Below are positions 26,433-34,534 of a DNA stretch of 64,000 nucleotides, piece by piece. Location of the stretch: positions 1 through 64,000 of the forward strand of contig CAWITA010000013.1 of NCBI GenBank assembly GCA_963838835.1. Reading direction: 5' to 3'. The notes under the pieces are model-generated. The model was not told the DNA's origin. It saw only the letters and a list, made by a program, of their open reading frames with translations, and made no database searches. The stretch is from Bog-473 sp963838835 (GTDB lineage: Bacteria; Actinomycetota; Acidimicrobiia; Acidimicrobiales; RAAP-2). Positions within the stretch are counted from its first letter, which is position 1; each line of letters opens with the position of its first letter. The position numbers were made by a program, and so were the translations under genes.

Positions 26433-27512
26433 TCAGCACTTCGGATCGGCAACGGTCGCGTTCAGCCCAAGGCAGTACGACGCCAGCCGGAGCGTGAAGT
26501 CCGTCGAGCCGTTTCCCCGTGGTTGCGCGTTACCCGGTCCGAACTCCATCCCGAACGGGATGGTGTCGAGCCAGTAGTGGTTGACGAAATCACTCCACCC
26601 GTAGTCCTGCTGGAGCAGCAAACCGACCGCCGAGAGCGCCTTGGTCACGTCGACACTGACCGTGCCCGCCGGGACGACGTCCCCGGCGTTGAGCACGAAG
26701 AAGATGGTCCCGCCGTACGGTGAGGTCTTGCCGGACCGGTAGACGTTGAGGACAAAGGTCGACCACGCGTGCGCCCCGCTCCGCGCGACCCCGCCCACGG
26801 CGTAGGGGATGCTCGAGGACGTGATTGGGGTTGAAGGAAGGAGCGCCCGTCGGTCGTAATCGAGCCACACCATCACCTCGACGGTCCCTTGCGTACGGCA
26901 GGGATACTGCGTGCCGGAAGGGTTGAGCCACATGTCGTACGCGATGTCGTAGGTCGTGTGCGATGTCTGCGACGCGTACGACGTCGTGCCCACCAGGTCG
27001 GTAGGGAGCGCGCTGACCTCGACGGGGAGGTGCAGGGCCGGCTCGCTGGCCGGCGAGGTGCGCGCCCGGCACGGGTTCTTGCCGTACGAGACGTTCGTGT
27101 ACCCGCGGACCCAGGTGTTGGCACTCGGCGCCAGGCACGTCGCCGCGGTGCACGGTGGTGCCACTGGAAGCTCGCCCCGGACCGTCAGCCCGCCGGAGGG
27201 GGTCATGGACATCCGCACGTCTCCCTCAGTCGGTGTGGTCACACCGAGGTTCCACTCGTCCCCGTTGAGCTGGGCGCTGCCCAGAACGGGTCCCGCTCCC
27301 TCACAGCGCGCCGCACCCATGCGAGGCCCGAGCGGGCAGGCCGCCGACCAGTCCCAGATCCGCCCGCCCGCCGCAGGGACGGGAAGCAGTCGGAGGGTGT
27401 CCGGCGGAGCGGCGGCCACGGCGGAGGACGGGTTGCCGGGGGTGAACAGGCAGGTCAAGACGGCCAGGACGACCGGTGCAGCCGACACCATCGCTCGGCT
27501 GGGACGGCGCAT
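26433..27512 (-). CDS. Secreted GH12-type glycoside hydrolase (endoglucanase-like)
   Basis: Signal peptide over residues 1-33 (basic start, VVLAVLTCLF, cleavage near AVAAA). The mature part has GH12 hallmarks: YDIAYDMWLNPSG, then GTVEVMVWLDYD, where the Glu of EVMVW is the expected nucleophile, and FGMEFGPGN near residue 330, supplying the probable acid/base Glu. Length (359) is somewhat over the usual GH12 catalytic domain. The ATG at 27512 lies three bases after the stop of the signal-peptidase homologue, so they form one operon. It converges on the cellulose-synthase-like gene, suggesting a role in trimming the made glucan, as BcsZ does in cellulose operons. Activity inferred from motifs. 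Confidence 0.72.
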   Translation of the reverse strand: MRRPSRAMVSAAPVVLAVLTCLFTPGNPSSAVAAAPPDTLRLLPVPAAGGRIWDWSAACPLGPRMGAARCEGAGPVLGSAQLNGDEWNLGVTTPTEGDVRMSMTPSGGLTVRGELPVAPPCTAATCLAPSANTWVRGYTNVSYGKNPCRARTSPASEPALHLPVEVSALPTDLVGTTSYASQTSHTTYDIAYDMWLNPSGTQYPCRTQGTVEVMVWLDYDRRALLPSTPITSSSIPYAVGGVARSGAHAWSTFVLNVYRSGKTSPYGGTIFFVLNAGDVVPAGTVSVDVTKALSAVGLLLQQDYGWSDFVNHYWLDTIPFGMEFGPGNAQPRGNGSTDFTLRLASYCLGLNATVADPKC

Positions 27513-27514
27513 CG

Positions 27515-28318
27515 TCAGAAGAGGTGCAGGTAAGGGGTCCCGTTGCGAGCGATGACGGCAACGACCTTGCCGAGTACCGACGACGCGGGGATCACGCCGA
27601 AAGACCGCGAGTCGCACGAATTGCTGCGGTTGTCCGCCAGAACGAAGTAGTCGCCTTTGGGGATGGTCGTCCTCGTGATCTGGACAGAGCTCACGGCACC
27701 GTGGCGGGGGTCATACCACCCGCGTTCGGCCATCCGCTTTCCGTCGATGTAGATGGCCTGGTGGTTGGACCAGATGGTCTCTCCCGGCATGCCGATCACT
27801 CGTTGGACGAGATCGTCCCCTGAGCCTGAGGCATGGCATGGGAAGTACCTGGGTCGGTGGAACACGATGATGTCACCACGGCCGACGGAGCCCGTGAGGA
27901 AGCTTGACCGAAGGACGAGGATCTTGTCACCCGCCTGCAGGGTCGGCACCATCGCGGACGAGGGCACCGTGAAAGGCGTGACGAGTGTCAGCCGCAGCAG
28001 GACCGCAACGAGGACCACGGTCGTGAAGGCCGCGGCCACCATGATCAGCCAGGGCCTGCGCCGCCGACGAGCTCGGGCCCGGCGGCGCGTGGCCGGAGGG
28101 CGGTTCCTGGGTGCGGCCGGCGCCGGCGCAGGCTTCGAGCCGAGGTCGAGTCCGCGGAGGCGATAGTCATTGCCGAGACGCGGGGTCGTGGGTGGTTGCA
28201 AGTCTCGACCGTGAGGAGGTCGTCGCCTCGGAAGGTCGTCCTCTCGGCGAGCGTGCTTCGGTCGGTGGTGGCGTTGCTCTCCTGGGTCCGGCGGCCGCGT
28301 CAGCCTGGTGTCGGTCAT
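27515..28318 (-). CDS. Signal peptidase I homologue lacking the catalytic Ser and Lys
   Basis: S26 family membrane protein, 267 residues: a long basic cytoplasmic N-terminus (about 90 residues), one helix (MVAAAFTTVVLVAVLL) and an extracytoplasmic domain. Boxes C and E are kept (GDIIVFHRP; LADNRSNSCDSRSFG). However box B reads VPSSAMVPTL, where the residue before Met, the nucleophilic Ser of PSGSM, is Ala, and box D reads DLVQRVIGMPGE, where the catalytic Lys before Arg is Gln. Both dyad residues are therefore missing, implying a pseudo-enzyme with a binding or scaffolding role, unless a neighbouring Ser acts instead. The ATG overlaps the upstream gene's stop (ATGA); GH12 follows. The gene is intact, arguing for selection. 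Confidence 0.85.
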   Translation of the reverse strand: MTDTRLTRPPDPGEQRHHRPKHARREDDLPRRRPPHGRDLQPPTTPRLGNDYRLRGLDLGSKPAPAPAAPRNRPPATRRRARARRRRRPWLIMVAAAFTTVVLVAVLLRLTLVTPFTVPSSAMVPTLQAGDKILVLRSSFLTGSVGRGDIIVFHRPRYFPCHASGSGDDLVQRVIGMPGETIWSNHQAIYIDGKRMAERGWYDPRHGAVSSVQITRTTIPKGDYFVLADNRSNSCDSRSFGVIPASSVLGKVVAVIARNGTPYLHLF

Positions 28319-28728
28319 TCCCGCGTGGGGCTGACATGGCCGTTGGAAGCCGCCGCATCCTCAGGCCATTGCGCGTCGGCCGAGGCCTCTGGGCGGTGGA
28401 CCATCGTGACGTGCTCGAGGGACCAGGATCGCCTCTCCACGGGCACCATGTCGGACCACGTGGCCGGGGTCCTCCTGAGCCGCGGCTCTGTGAGCCCGGT
28501 ACTCGCGGGGTCGGGGAGGCGGGCCCCCCAGTCGGTGGCGATTTCCGCCGCTCGGCCGCTGCTGACACTCTGGCTGGCCGGCTCGTAGGGCAGGTCGAAG
28601 AGTCCCGGATCGTCGAGCCACTCGGGGCAGTCCTCGCTGATCGCCTGCGCCACGTCGGGCCATCGCACGCGGGCGAGCAGGTAGGGCTGGGAGCTGCCCC
28701 CGAGCACCAGGTACTCCGCCTCAACCAT
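28315..28728 (-). CDS. Small hypothetical protein, first gene of the operon
   Basis: A 137-residue soluble protein starting VEAEYLVLGGSSQPYLLARV, acidic overall, with tryptophans in RWPDVAQA and PEWLDDPGLFDLPYEP. I do not recognise a domain. No signal peptide or helix is visible, so it is probably cytoplasmic. A TATTGT -10 element lies exactly six bases before the ATG, implying a leaderless transcript, and the stop overlaps the start of the signal-peptidase homologue, so this gene heads a three-gene operon with that gene and the GH12-type hydrolase. Confidence 0.68.
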   Translation of the reverse strand: MVEAEYLVLGGSSQPYLLARVRWPDVAQAISEDCPEWLDDPGLFDLPYEPASQSVSSGRAAEIATDWGARLPDPASTGLTEPRLRRTPATWSDMVPVERRSWSLEHVTMVHRPEASADAQWPEDAAASNGHVSPTRE

Positions 28729-28734
28729 TCCAGA

Positions 28735-28740
28735 ACAATA
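28735..28740 (-). promoter_or_regulatory. -10 element, leaderless start of the hypothetical-SPase-GH12 operon
   Basis: Read on the minus strand: TATTGT, six bases (TCTGGA), then ATG at 28728. Same 6-nt spacing as at pdxS, relA, alaS and the propeller gene. Confidence 0.55.
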
Positions 28741-28791
28741 AGCCGCGCTGGCGGTGAAACTCTAGGGCCGGTCAGCGATTGTGCGTCCTGC

Positions 28792-30270
28792 TCAGGGGCC
28801 TGGAGGCGGGGACGGAGGGAGACCCGACGGGCCGACGAACGCCAGCACGCGGTTCAGTGCCGGGACGAGGAGCAGGCCGTCTGCGACGGACGGTGTCGGG
28901 AAGTGGTTGGCGTTGACGCCGATGGGTACTTCGACTTCGGGTTGTCCGCTGGCTCGGCTGAGTCCGACCAGCGCGTGCCCGCCGAGCAGGATCGTCCAGA
29001 CCATGCCTCCGGCGACGATCGGCGGTCCAGCTGTGCGCACCGTGGTCGACCGCCACACGACGTGGAGATACGGACGCCTCTTCATCACCTCGACCGCAGT
29101 GATGTGCGAGAAGTGCGCATCGCCGGGCTCGCCATCATCGCAGTTCACGTAGACCACGGAGCCGACGACGGCGGTCCCCCCCCAAGCAGATCCGCCCTTC
29201 CGCGCCGGCCGGCAGAGCGCCAAGCTGGCCACCTGGCCGCCGACCCCTCCGAGGTGCCGTTGGCGTGCCAGGTACGCGTCGCCCGCCTTCGAGGCAATGA
29301 ACACGAACCCGTTCACGAGCGTCGGATTGGTGGAACCGAGATCGAGGTCATCAATGTCGTCCACGAGCCACATTGGGTCCCCGAAGACCTGCTTGACACG
29401 GAATCCCGGCGAGAGCTCGATGACCGCGTTGCTCCTGTCGTAGTGATGTGGATTCGTCTCCGTGCTGTTGGCCGTGGCGAACCAGATATTGCCCGCCGGA
29501 TCGACGACCGGTGCGGCACCGCCCATCCAGATGCCGCCTTGCAAGTCGCCCGGCGCGGTAGCGGCCTCGAACGTCCGAATGGGGCCACCCGACTCGGGGA
29601 TGCTCAGCAGCCAGCCGTGGTAGGACCCGCAGTCGTTGAAGCCGGTGTAGGCCACGATGATCCGGCTCTGCGACGCCGTGAGCGCGCTTCGTTGGAACTC
29701 CAGGAGGGGCTGCGAGCCCGGGGGGTCGGCGCTCTCGTCGAGCTCGATGCTCCCGTTGAAGAGGTTGAGGCCGTAGAGGTCGTGCCGGACGTGAAAACCA
29801 ACCTGCTCCGTGGTCACGACGAAGATCTCGTTCCGGGCGAGATCGATGTAGGGCGTCCCGGTGATGCCGACGGGGGACACGAGGCTCGGGCACGGGATGT
29901 TGGTGATCGGGACCGGCGTGCCGAGGTGGGCGCTCCACAGGATGCTTCCTGTTTGGGCCGAGAGCGAATAGACGGTGTCGTTCTCCGTGGCGACCACCAC
30001 GCGTCCATCGGCGACGAGCGGTTCGCCGAAAATGCCACCGTCGAGATCGGGAGAGGACCACCCGGGCTTCAGCGGATCGAGGTCCGTGTTCGCCGGGTCC
30101 ACACCAGAGGACAGGAGGTTCTGGTGGTAGACGGTCCAGTTCGTCCCGAAGGGGGGTTTGAGACCGGGTTGCGCGGGGGCGCCGCCTGCGGCCGCTCCAA
30201 GCCCGGGGGCGAGGGCGAGGGCGACCGAAATCGTCCCGGTGGCAAGCAGCCGATGCGAGCCGCCGCGCAT
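28792..30270 (-). CDS. Secreted PQQ-type beta-propeller protein
   Basis: A 492-residue protein with a signal peptide (RLLATGTISVALALAPGLGAA). The mature part has repeated strand motifs of PQQ-like propellers: EPLVADGRVVVATENDTVYSL, QTGSILWSAHLG, GNIWFATANSTE, TLVNGFVFIASKAGDAYLA, PSVADGLLLVPALNRVLAF. Family members range from quinoprotein dehydrogenases to binding proteins; the Asp/Glu/Asn metal ligands of dehydrogenases are not obvious, so a binding role is likelier. The ATG at 30270 is six bases after TACACT; an upstream extension of 117 codons is low-complexity antisense text of the M48 gene. Its neighbours are surface glycan genes. Confidence 0.78.
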   Translation of the reverse strand: MRGGSHRLLATGTISVALALAPGLGAAAGGAPAQPGLKPPFGTNWTVYHQNLLSSGVDPANTDLDPLKPGWSSPDLDGGIFGEPLVADGRVVVATENDTVYSLSAQTGSILWSAHLGTPVPITNIPCPSLVSPVGITGTPYIDLARNEIFVVTTEQVGFHVRHDLYGLNLFNGSIELDESADPPGSQPLLEFQRSALTASQSRIIVAYTGFNDCGSYHGWLLSIPESGGPIRTFEAATAPGDLQGGIWMGGAAPVVDPAGNIWFATANSTETNPHHYDRSNAVIELSPGFRVKQVFGDPMWLVDDIDDLDLGSTNPTLVNGFVFIASKAGDAYLARQRHLGGVGGQVASLALCRPARKGGSAWGGTAVVGSVVYVNCDDGEPGDAHFSHITAVEVMKRRPYLHVVWRSTTVRTAGPPIVAGGMVWTILLGGHALVGLSRASGQPEVEVPIGVNANHFPTPSVADGLLLVPALNRVLAFVGPSGLPPSPPPGP

Positions 30271-30276
30271 CGGCGC

Positions 30277-30282
30277 AGTGTA
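30277..30282 (-). promoter_or_regulatory. -10 element, leaderless start of the propeller gene
   Basis: Minus strand TACACT, six bases (GCGCCG), then ATG at 30270. This also supports the chosen start. Confidence 0.5.
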
Positions 30283-30388
30283 GAAGGGCTTGAACGGGCG
30301 TGACCGAGCGGGGGCCCGGGTCGGTTGCGGCGGGAGCGGCATGACTCCCAGGCCTGTCGTCGCTCCCGGAGGAGCCCATGCGACCAGG

Positions 30389-30394
30389 TAGCCT
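30389..30394 (+). promoter_or_regulatory. -10 element before the M48 peptidase gene
   Basis: TAGCCT preceded by GG, nine bases before the ATG at 30404; no ribosome site lies between, so a leaderless transcript is likely. Confidence 0.5.
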
Positions 30395-30403
30395 GGCGTT
30401 CCG

Positions 30404-31585
30404 ATGGCTGACCAGAGCGACACTCCTGCGACGCCCAAGGGCTCGGGCAACAGCGGCGGTGGAGGCGGCGGCGCCAACCGCAATCGCAACCGCAATCGCA
30501 ACCGCAACAGGAACCGCAACCGAAACCGGGCCGCCGGCGCCGCCGGCGGAGCCGCCGCCGGCGGCGAAAAAGGCAGCGCGGGCGGGGGCGCCAGGACGCC
30601 CAGCGCCGGGGGCGGCACCAAGGGGAATCAGCGCAAAAAGGGCCAGGGCGGCGGCGGCCAGCGCTCGTCGTCGCCGACTGAGGGCGGGAACCGGTCCCGG
30701 TCACGACCGGGAGGGGGGCCGGGGCAGCCCCGCGCCGCCGTGGCGCTCGATCCTCTCCCACCGCTCGAGCCGGTCGAGATACGACCGAGCCTCGGTGCAC
30801 CGCAGATCTTTCCGGCCGAGGTGGCCGCAAACCGGCGCCGAGCGATCGTGTTGTGTGCCTGGACCGCGGTCATCCCGGCGCTGCTGTTCGGCGCGCTGTT
30901 CTGGGCTGCCGTCTCGCCCATCGTCGGCATCGTGGCGTTCCTGGCGGCCGGCGCCGCGGTCATGTACGGCGTGTGGCGGCTCGCCCCCTCCATGGCGCTG
31001 CGGCGGATCGGTGCGGTGCCGGTCGACGAGCACGACGACCCGCGGCTCTTCAACGTCACCGATGGCCTGTGCGCCACGTTCGGACTGAGCATGCCCTCGC
31101 TCCACGTCGTGGACGACGACGTCCCCAACGCCTGCGCGCTCGGCCGCGACGCGCGGCGGTCGGATCTCGTGGTCACGACCGGGCTCTTGCGCCGGGTGGA
31201 CCCCATCGAGCTCGAGGGGGTGATCGCCCACGAGCTGGCCCACGTGAAACGGGGCGACAACGGCGTCTCGTGCGTCGGGATCACGCTCGGCACGCTCCTT
31301 GGGGGCGAGACGATGCTGCGGCGCTGCGTGGGGGCGAGCCGCGAGTATCGAGCCGACGTCGTCGGGGCCTCGGCCGTGCGCTATCCCCGCGGCCTGCTCG
31401 GCGCGCTCCGCACCATGATGGAGGCCCCGGCGCCCGAGGAAGGCTCGTTCTTCGCCTCTCCCTCCCGCTTCGGGCCGACCCGCTGGGTGTGGATCGACCC
31501 GTCGGTGGGCCACCGCGACGACCCCCTGGTGCCGGGCGACTTGGATGCCACGTCGGTGCGGGTCGCCGCACTGAGCGAGTGGTGA
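30404..31585 (+). CDS. M48 (HtpX-like) membrane metallopeptidase with Asn-Arg repeat tail
   Basis: A 393-residue protein. Residues 1-110 are low complexity: Gly-rich, then nine Asn-Arg pairs in a row (about residues 25-42), then Gly/Arg/Ser-rich text. Two helices near residues 145-190 anchor it. The zinc site is VIAHELAHVKRGD (H-E-x2-H) near residue 273, and the third ligand is the Glu of ASREYRADVVGA near 312. The core resembles HtpX, which degrades misfolded membrane proteins, but is shorter at the end. The Asn-Arg tail is unusual for HtpX and would be strongly basic on the cytoplasmic side, perhaps binding RNA, ribosomes or acidic lipids (speculative). Confidence 0.85.
   Translation: MADQSDTPATPKGSGNSGGGGGGANRNRNRNRNRNRNRNRNRAAGAAGGAAAGGEKGSAGGGARTPSAGGGTKGNQRKKGQGGGGQRSSSPTEGGNRSRSRPGGGPGQPRAAVALDPLPPLEPVEIRPSLGAPQIFPAEVAANRRRAIVLCAWTAVIPALLFGALFWAAVSPIVGIVAFLAAGAAVMYGVWRLAPSMALRRIGAVPVDEHDDPRLFNVTDGLCATFGLSMPSLHVVDDDVPNACALGRDARRSDLVVTTGLLRRVDPIELEGVIAHELAHVKRGDNGVSCVGITLGTLLGGETMLRRCVGASREYRADVVGASAVRYPRGLLGALRTMMEAPAPEEGSFFASPSRFGPTRWVWIDPSVGHRDDPLVPGDLDATSVRVAALSEW
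30475..30528 (+). repeat. Hexanucleotide tandem repeat coding Asn-Arg
   Basis: About nine units of AACCGC/AATCGC type in tandem inside the M48 gene. Synonymous variation between units (AAC/AAT, CGC/AGG/CGA) suggests selection on the protein repeat rather than only recent slippage. Confidence 0.8.
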
Positions 31586-31608
31586 GAAGGGGCGGTAGAC
31601 CGGTCTCG

Positions 31609-31614
31609 TAGACT
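31609..31614 (+). promoter_or_regulatory. -10 element, leaderless start of pdxS
   Basis: TAGACT, six bases (GGGGGC), then ATG at 31621. No ribosome site can fit between a start point and this ATG. Confidence 0.55.
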
Positions 31615-31620
31615 GGGGGC

Positions 31621-32496
31621 ATGACCACCGGAACCTTCACCGTCAAGCGGGGCTTGGCCGACATGCTGCGGGGCGGCGTCATCATGGACGTCGTCAACGC
31701 CGAGCAGGCCAAGATCGCCGAGGACGCCGGTGCCGTCTCGGTCATGGCGCTCGAGCGGGTCCCCGCCGACATCCGCCGCGACGGGGGCGTGGCGCGCATG
31801 AGCGACCCGTTGCTGGTCGAGGGGATCATCGATGCGGTGACCATTCCCGTGATGGCCAAGGCGCGCATCGGGCACTTCGCCGAGGCGCAGGTGTTGCAGT
31901 CGCTCGGCGTCGACTTCATCGACGAGTCCGAGGTGCTGACGCCGGCGGACGAGGCGTACCACATCGACAAGTGGCCCTTCGCGGTGCCCTTCGTGTGCGG
32001 GGCGACGAACCTGGGCGAGGCGCTGCGGCGGATCTCGGAGGGTGCCGCCATGATCCGCTCCAAGGGCGAGGCCGGGACCGGCAACATCGTCGAAGCGGTG
32101 CGGCACCTGCGCTCGATACTGGGTTCGCTCCGCGCCGTGACACAGGCCGATGCTGCGGAGCTGTACGGCTGGGCCAAGGAGCTCGGCGCTCCAGTGGGCC
32201 TGGTCCAAGAGATCCACGACACCGGCAAACTCCCCGTGCCGCTGTTCTGCGCCGGCGGCATCGCAACGCCGGCGGACGCTGCATTGGTGATGCAGCTCGG
32301 TGCGGAGGCGGTGTTCGTGGGGTCGGGGATCTTCAAGTCGTCGGACCCGGCCCGGATGGCGTCCGCCATCGTGGAGGCGACGGCGCACTTCTCGGATCCC
32401 GAGCACGTGGCCAAGGTCTCGCGGGGGCTCGGGGAGGCGATGCGCGGGCTGGACGAGTCGCAGCTCGGCGAGCATCTCGCCGACCGGGGGTGGTAG
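31621..32496 (+). CDS. pdxS: Pyridoxal 5'-phosphate synthase, synthase subunit
   Basis: Makes pyridoxal 5'-phosphate from ribose 5-phosphate, glyceraldehyde 3-phosphate and ammonia supplied by PdxT. A 291-residue TIM barrel. Key residues visible: Asp in VIMDVVNAEQA (about 23), Lys in IPVMAKARIGH (about 80) that bonds the pentose, and Lys in IRSKGEAGTG (about 148), with GGIATPADAALVM and GSGIFKS forming the phosphate site. Full length. pdxT overlaps its stop. Confidence 0.97.
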   Translation: MTTGTFTVKRGLADMLRGGVIMDVVNAEQAKIAEDAGAVSVMALERVPADIRRDGGVARMSDPLLVEGIIDAVTIPVMAKARIGHFAEAQVLQSLGVDFIDESEVLTPADEAYHIDKWPFAVPFVCGATNLGEALRRISEGAAMIRSKGEAGTGNIVEAVRHLRSILGSLRAVTQADAAELYGWAKELGAPVGLVQEIHDTGKLPVPLFCAGGIATPADAALVMQLGAEAVFVGSGIFKSSDPARMASAIVEATAHFSDPEHVAKVSRGLGEAMRGLDESQLGEHLADRGW

Positions 32497-33176
32497 CGAG
32501 ACCCTCGGGGTCCACGGGGACGACGGGGTCCACCGGGTCGAGCGAGCGGGGTGGTCCTCTCATCGGTGTCCTGGACCTGCAGGGCGACGTCCGCGAACAC
32601 CTGGCCGCCCTCGATGAGGTCGGCGTCACCGCCCGGCTCGTGAAGCTCCCCGAGGACCTGGAGGGCTGCGTCGGTCTCGTCCTGCCGGGCGGGGAATCGA
32701 CGACGCTTTCCCTGTTGTTGGAGACAACCGGTCTCTTCGACGCGGTGGCGGCGCGCCTGGATGCGGCAGACCTGCGTGTGTTCGGCACGTGCGCCGGCTT
32801 GATCCTCCTGGCCCGCGACGTGCGCGACGGCCGACCCGACCAGCGCACGTTCGGCGTGCTCGACGCGGTCGTCCGACGCAACGGCTACGGGCGTCAGCGG
32901 CAGTCCTTCGAAGGCTCGGTGGTCTTCGGCTCGGGCGAGAGCCCGGCCCTACCCGCGGTCTTCATCCGGGCGCCCCTGATCGTGACGTTGGGCGACGAGG
33001 TGGAGGTGCTGGCCACGTTCGACGGCGTGCCGGTGCTGGTGCGCCAGGGCGACCTGTTGGCGGCGTCGTTCCACCCCGAGCTCACGCCCGACCGCCGGGT
33101 ACACCGTCTGTTTGCCGAGATGTGCGGGGCCACCGAGCGGGCGGAGGCGGGCGGCATCGGGGGCCTCTTCGGATAG
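32490..33176 (+). CDS. pdxT: Pyridoxal 5'-phosphate synthase, glutaminase subunit
   Basis: Class I glutamine amidotransferase feeding ammonia to PdxS. IGVLDLQGDVREHL marks the usual start of the domain; LPGGESTTLSLLL, nucleophile Cys in FGTCAGLILLA (about residue 103) and His/Glu in SFHPELTPD follow. The family normally starts right before IGVLDLQG, but the only in-frame start codon is GTG at 32490, overlapping the pdxS stop, which adds a 23-residue Gly/Ser/Thr-rich leader. A start frameshift is possible. Operon with pdxS. Confidence 0.93.
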   Translation: MVARPSGSTGTTGSTGSSERGGPLIGVLDLQGDVREHLAALDEVGVTARLVKLPEDLEGCVGLVLPGGESTTLSLLLETTGLFDAVAARLDAADLRVFGTCAGLILLARDVRDGRPDQRTFGVLDAVVRRNGYGRQRQSFEGSVVFGSGESPALPAVFIRAPLIVTLGDEVEVLATFDGVPVLVRQGDLLAASFHPELTPDRRVHRLFAEMCGATERAEAGGIGGLFG

Positions 33177-33294
33177 GCCCGCGCCGGCGCCGGCCGACTG
33201 CCAAAGGAGGCGGCCGGCCGCCAGGCGCAACGTCTTGGCCCCGGGGCCGCGCTCGCCGTCCCATCTCGGCGCTTGCCGCGACCGTTCACCGCAT

Positions 33295-34518
33295 ATGGGA
33301 ACCGCCGCCTCGGCTTCTGCATCTCGTCGTTCCGGCGGCGCCCGACCGCTCTGCCGGGACTACGGGGCTGGCACCCGGTCGGCCGAGCTGGCCTCGAGCA
33401 TCGCCGGGCACGTCCGGGTGATCTCTGAGCACGAGGGCGCCATGCTCCGCGAGATCGCCGAGTTCGACCGGACGGAGGCCTGGCGGGGTGACGGCGCGTT
33501 GTCGATGCGTGACTGGCTCGTGGCCCATTGCCGCCTGAGCCGCAACCGGGCCCGCATCCTGGTGGAGTCGGCCCGCCGGGGGGAGGAGCTGCCGGCTCTC
33601 TCCGAAGCTCTCGCGGAAGGGCGTGTGACGCTCGACGTCTTTGCCCCCCTGGCCACCGTGGCGACGACGGAGACCGACGCCGAGTTGGCTCGGGCCTCCG
33701 AGACCTGGTCCCCGAAGCAGGCCCGCCGGCTCGTCACCGAGATGAAGGGTTCCACCGATGCCGAGGCAGTGGCACAGTTCCGGCGCCGGTTCGTCCGCTT
33801 CGACGACGAGCGGTGCCTTCTGTGGGCGCAGTTGACGGGGGATGCCTACGCCTTGGTGAAGGCGGCAGTGGTGGGGCGAGCGCGGCGCCACGATCATCCG
33901 AGCGCCAGCGATCCTGACTACGTACGGTTCGAGAGCCGGTGCGCCGATGCGCTGCTGGACCTCTGCGTAGGAGGTGGGCGCCGGAGCAGGGCCGCATCCG
34001 GCGCTTCCGAGGGGGCGCCCAGGTCACACGGCGGCGGCCACGCGACGATGGTCGTCCATACCGACCTCGACCGGCTCCTGTACGGCGATGGGTACGGACA
34101 CGCGTCCATCGAGGGTGTCGGGCCGATCTCCGCCGAAGTCGCGCGGCGACTGGCGTGTAATGCGCACATCACGTTGTCCTTCGACGCACCCGATGGGAAT
34201 TGCCTCGACCAAAAGCCGCTGGAGCGGGACCCGACCGAAGCGCAGCGGATCGAGGTCCGGCGTCGGGACAACGGTTGTCGCTTTCCCGGGTGCGGCTGCC
34301 GCAACGTGACCGACATCCACCACGTCGTGTGGGCGTCGAGGCAGGGGGCCACGATCATGTCGAACCTCTTGACCCTCTGCGTGGCGCACCACAGCCGAGT
34401 GCACGAGTTGGGCTGGAAGCTCGATGGCGACGCCCAGGCCGAGGTCCGATTCACCAGCCCCCAGGGTCGGGTGTTCGTGTCCTCACCGTCGCAGACCTGG
34501 CGACCGTCCCGGAAATGA
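33295..34518 (+). CDS. HNH endonuclease-domain protein with DUF222 (13E12-type)
   Basis: A 407-residue protein. The N-terminal DUF222 region has AMLREIAEFDRTEAW and SMRDWLVAHCRLSRNRAR; the C-terminal HNH region reads CRFPGCGCRNVTDIHHVVW, then NLLTLCVAHHSRVHE, giving a zinc ribbon plus the His-Asn-His metal site. The family is numerous in actinobacteria, often as dispersed copies (REP13E12 in M. tuberculosis), with possible mobility-related nuclease function that is not established. The ATG at 33295 is the first good start; no ribosome site is clear. It interrupts the pdxT-yebC order. Confidence 0.85.
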   Translation: MGTAASASASRRSGGARPLCRDYGAGTRSAELASSIAGHVRVISEHEGAMLREIAEFDRTEAWRGDGALSMRDWLVAHCRLSRNRARILVESARRGEELPALSEALAEGRVTLDVFAPLATVATTETDAELARASETWSPKQARRLVTEMKGSTDAEAVAQFRRRFVRFDDERCLLWAQLTGDAYALVKAAVVGRARRHDHPSASDPDYVRFESRCADALLDLCVGGGRRSRAASGASEGAPRSHGGGHATMVVHTDLDRLLYGDGYGHASIEGVGPISAEVARRLACNAHITLSFDAPDGNCLDQKPLERDPTEAQRIEVRRRDNGCRFPGCGCRNVTDIHHVVWASRQGATIMSNLLTLCVAHHSRVHELGWKLDGDAQAEVRFTSPQGRVFVSSPSQTWRPSRK

Positions 34519-34534
34519 GCGTGTCGGTACCGCG

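Noticed and set aside
30475..30528. Short regularly spaced repeats that might suggest a CRISPR-like array
   Set aside because: They are in-frame hexamers coding Asn-Arg without spacers. No CRISPR array or cas gene is visible anywhere in the window.
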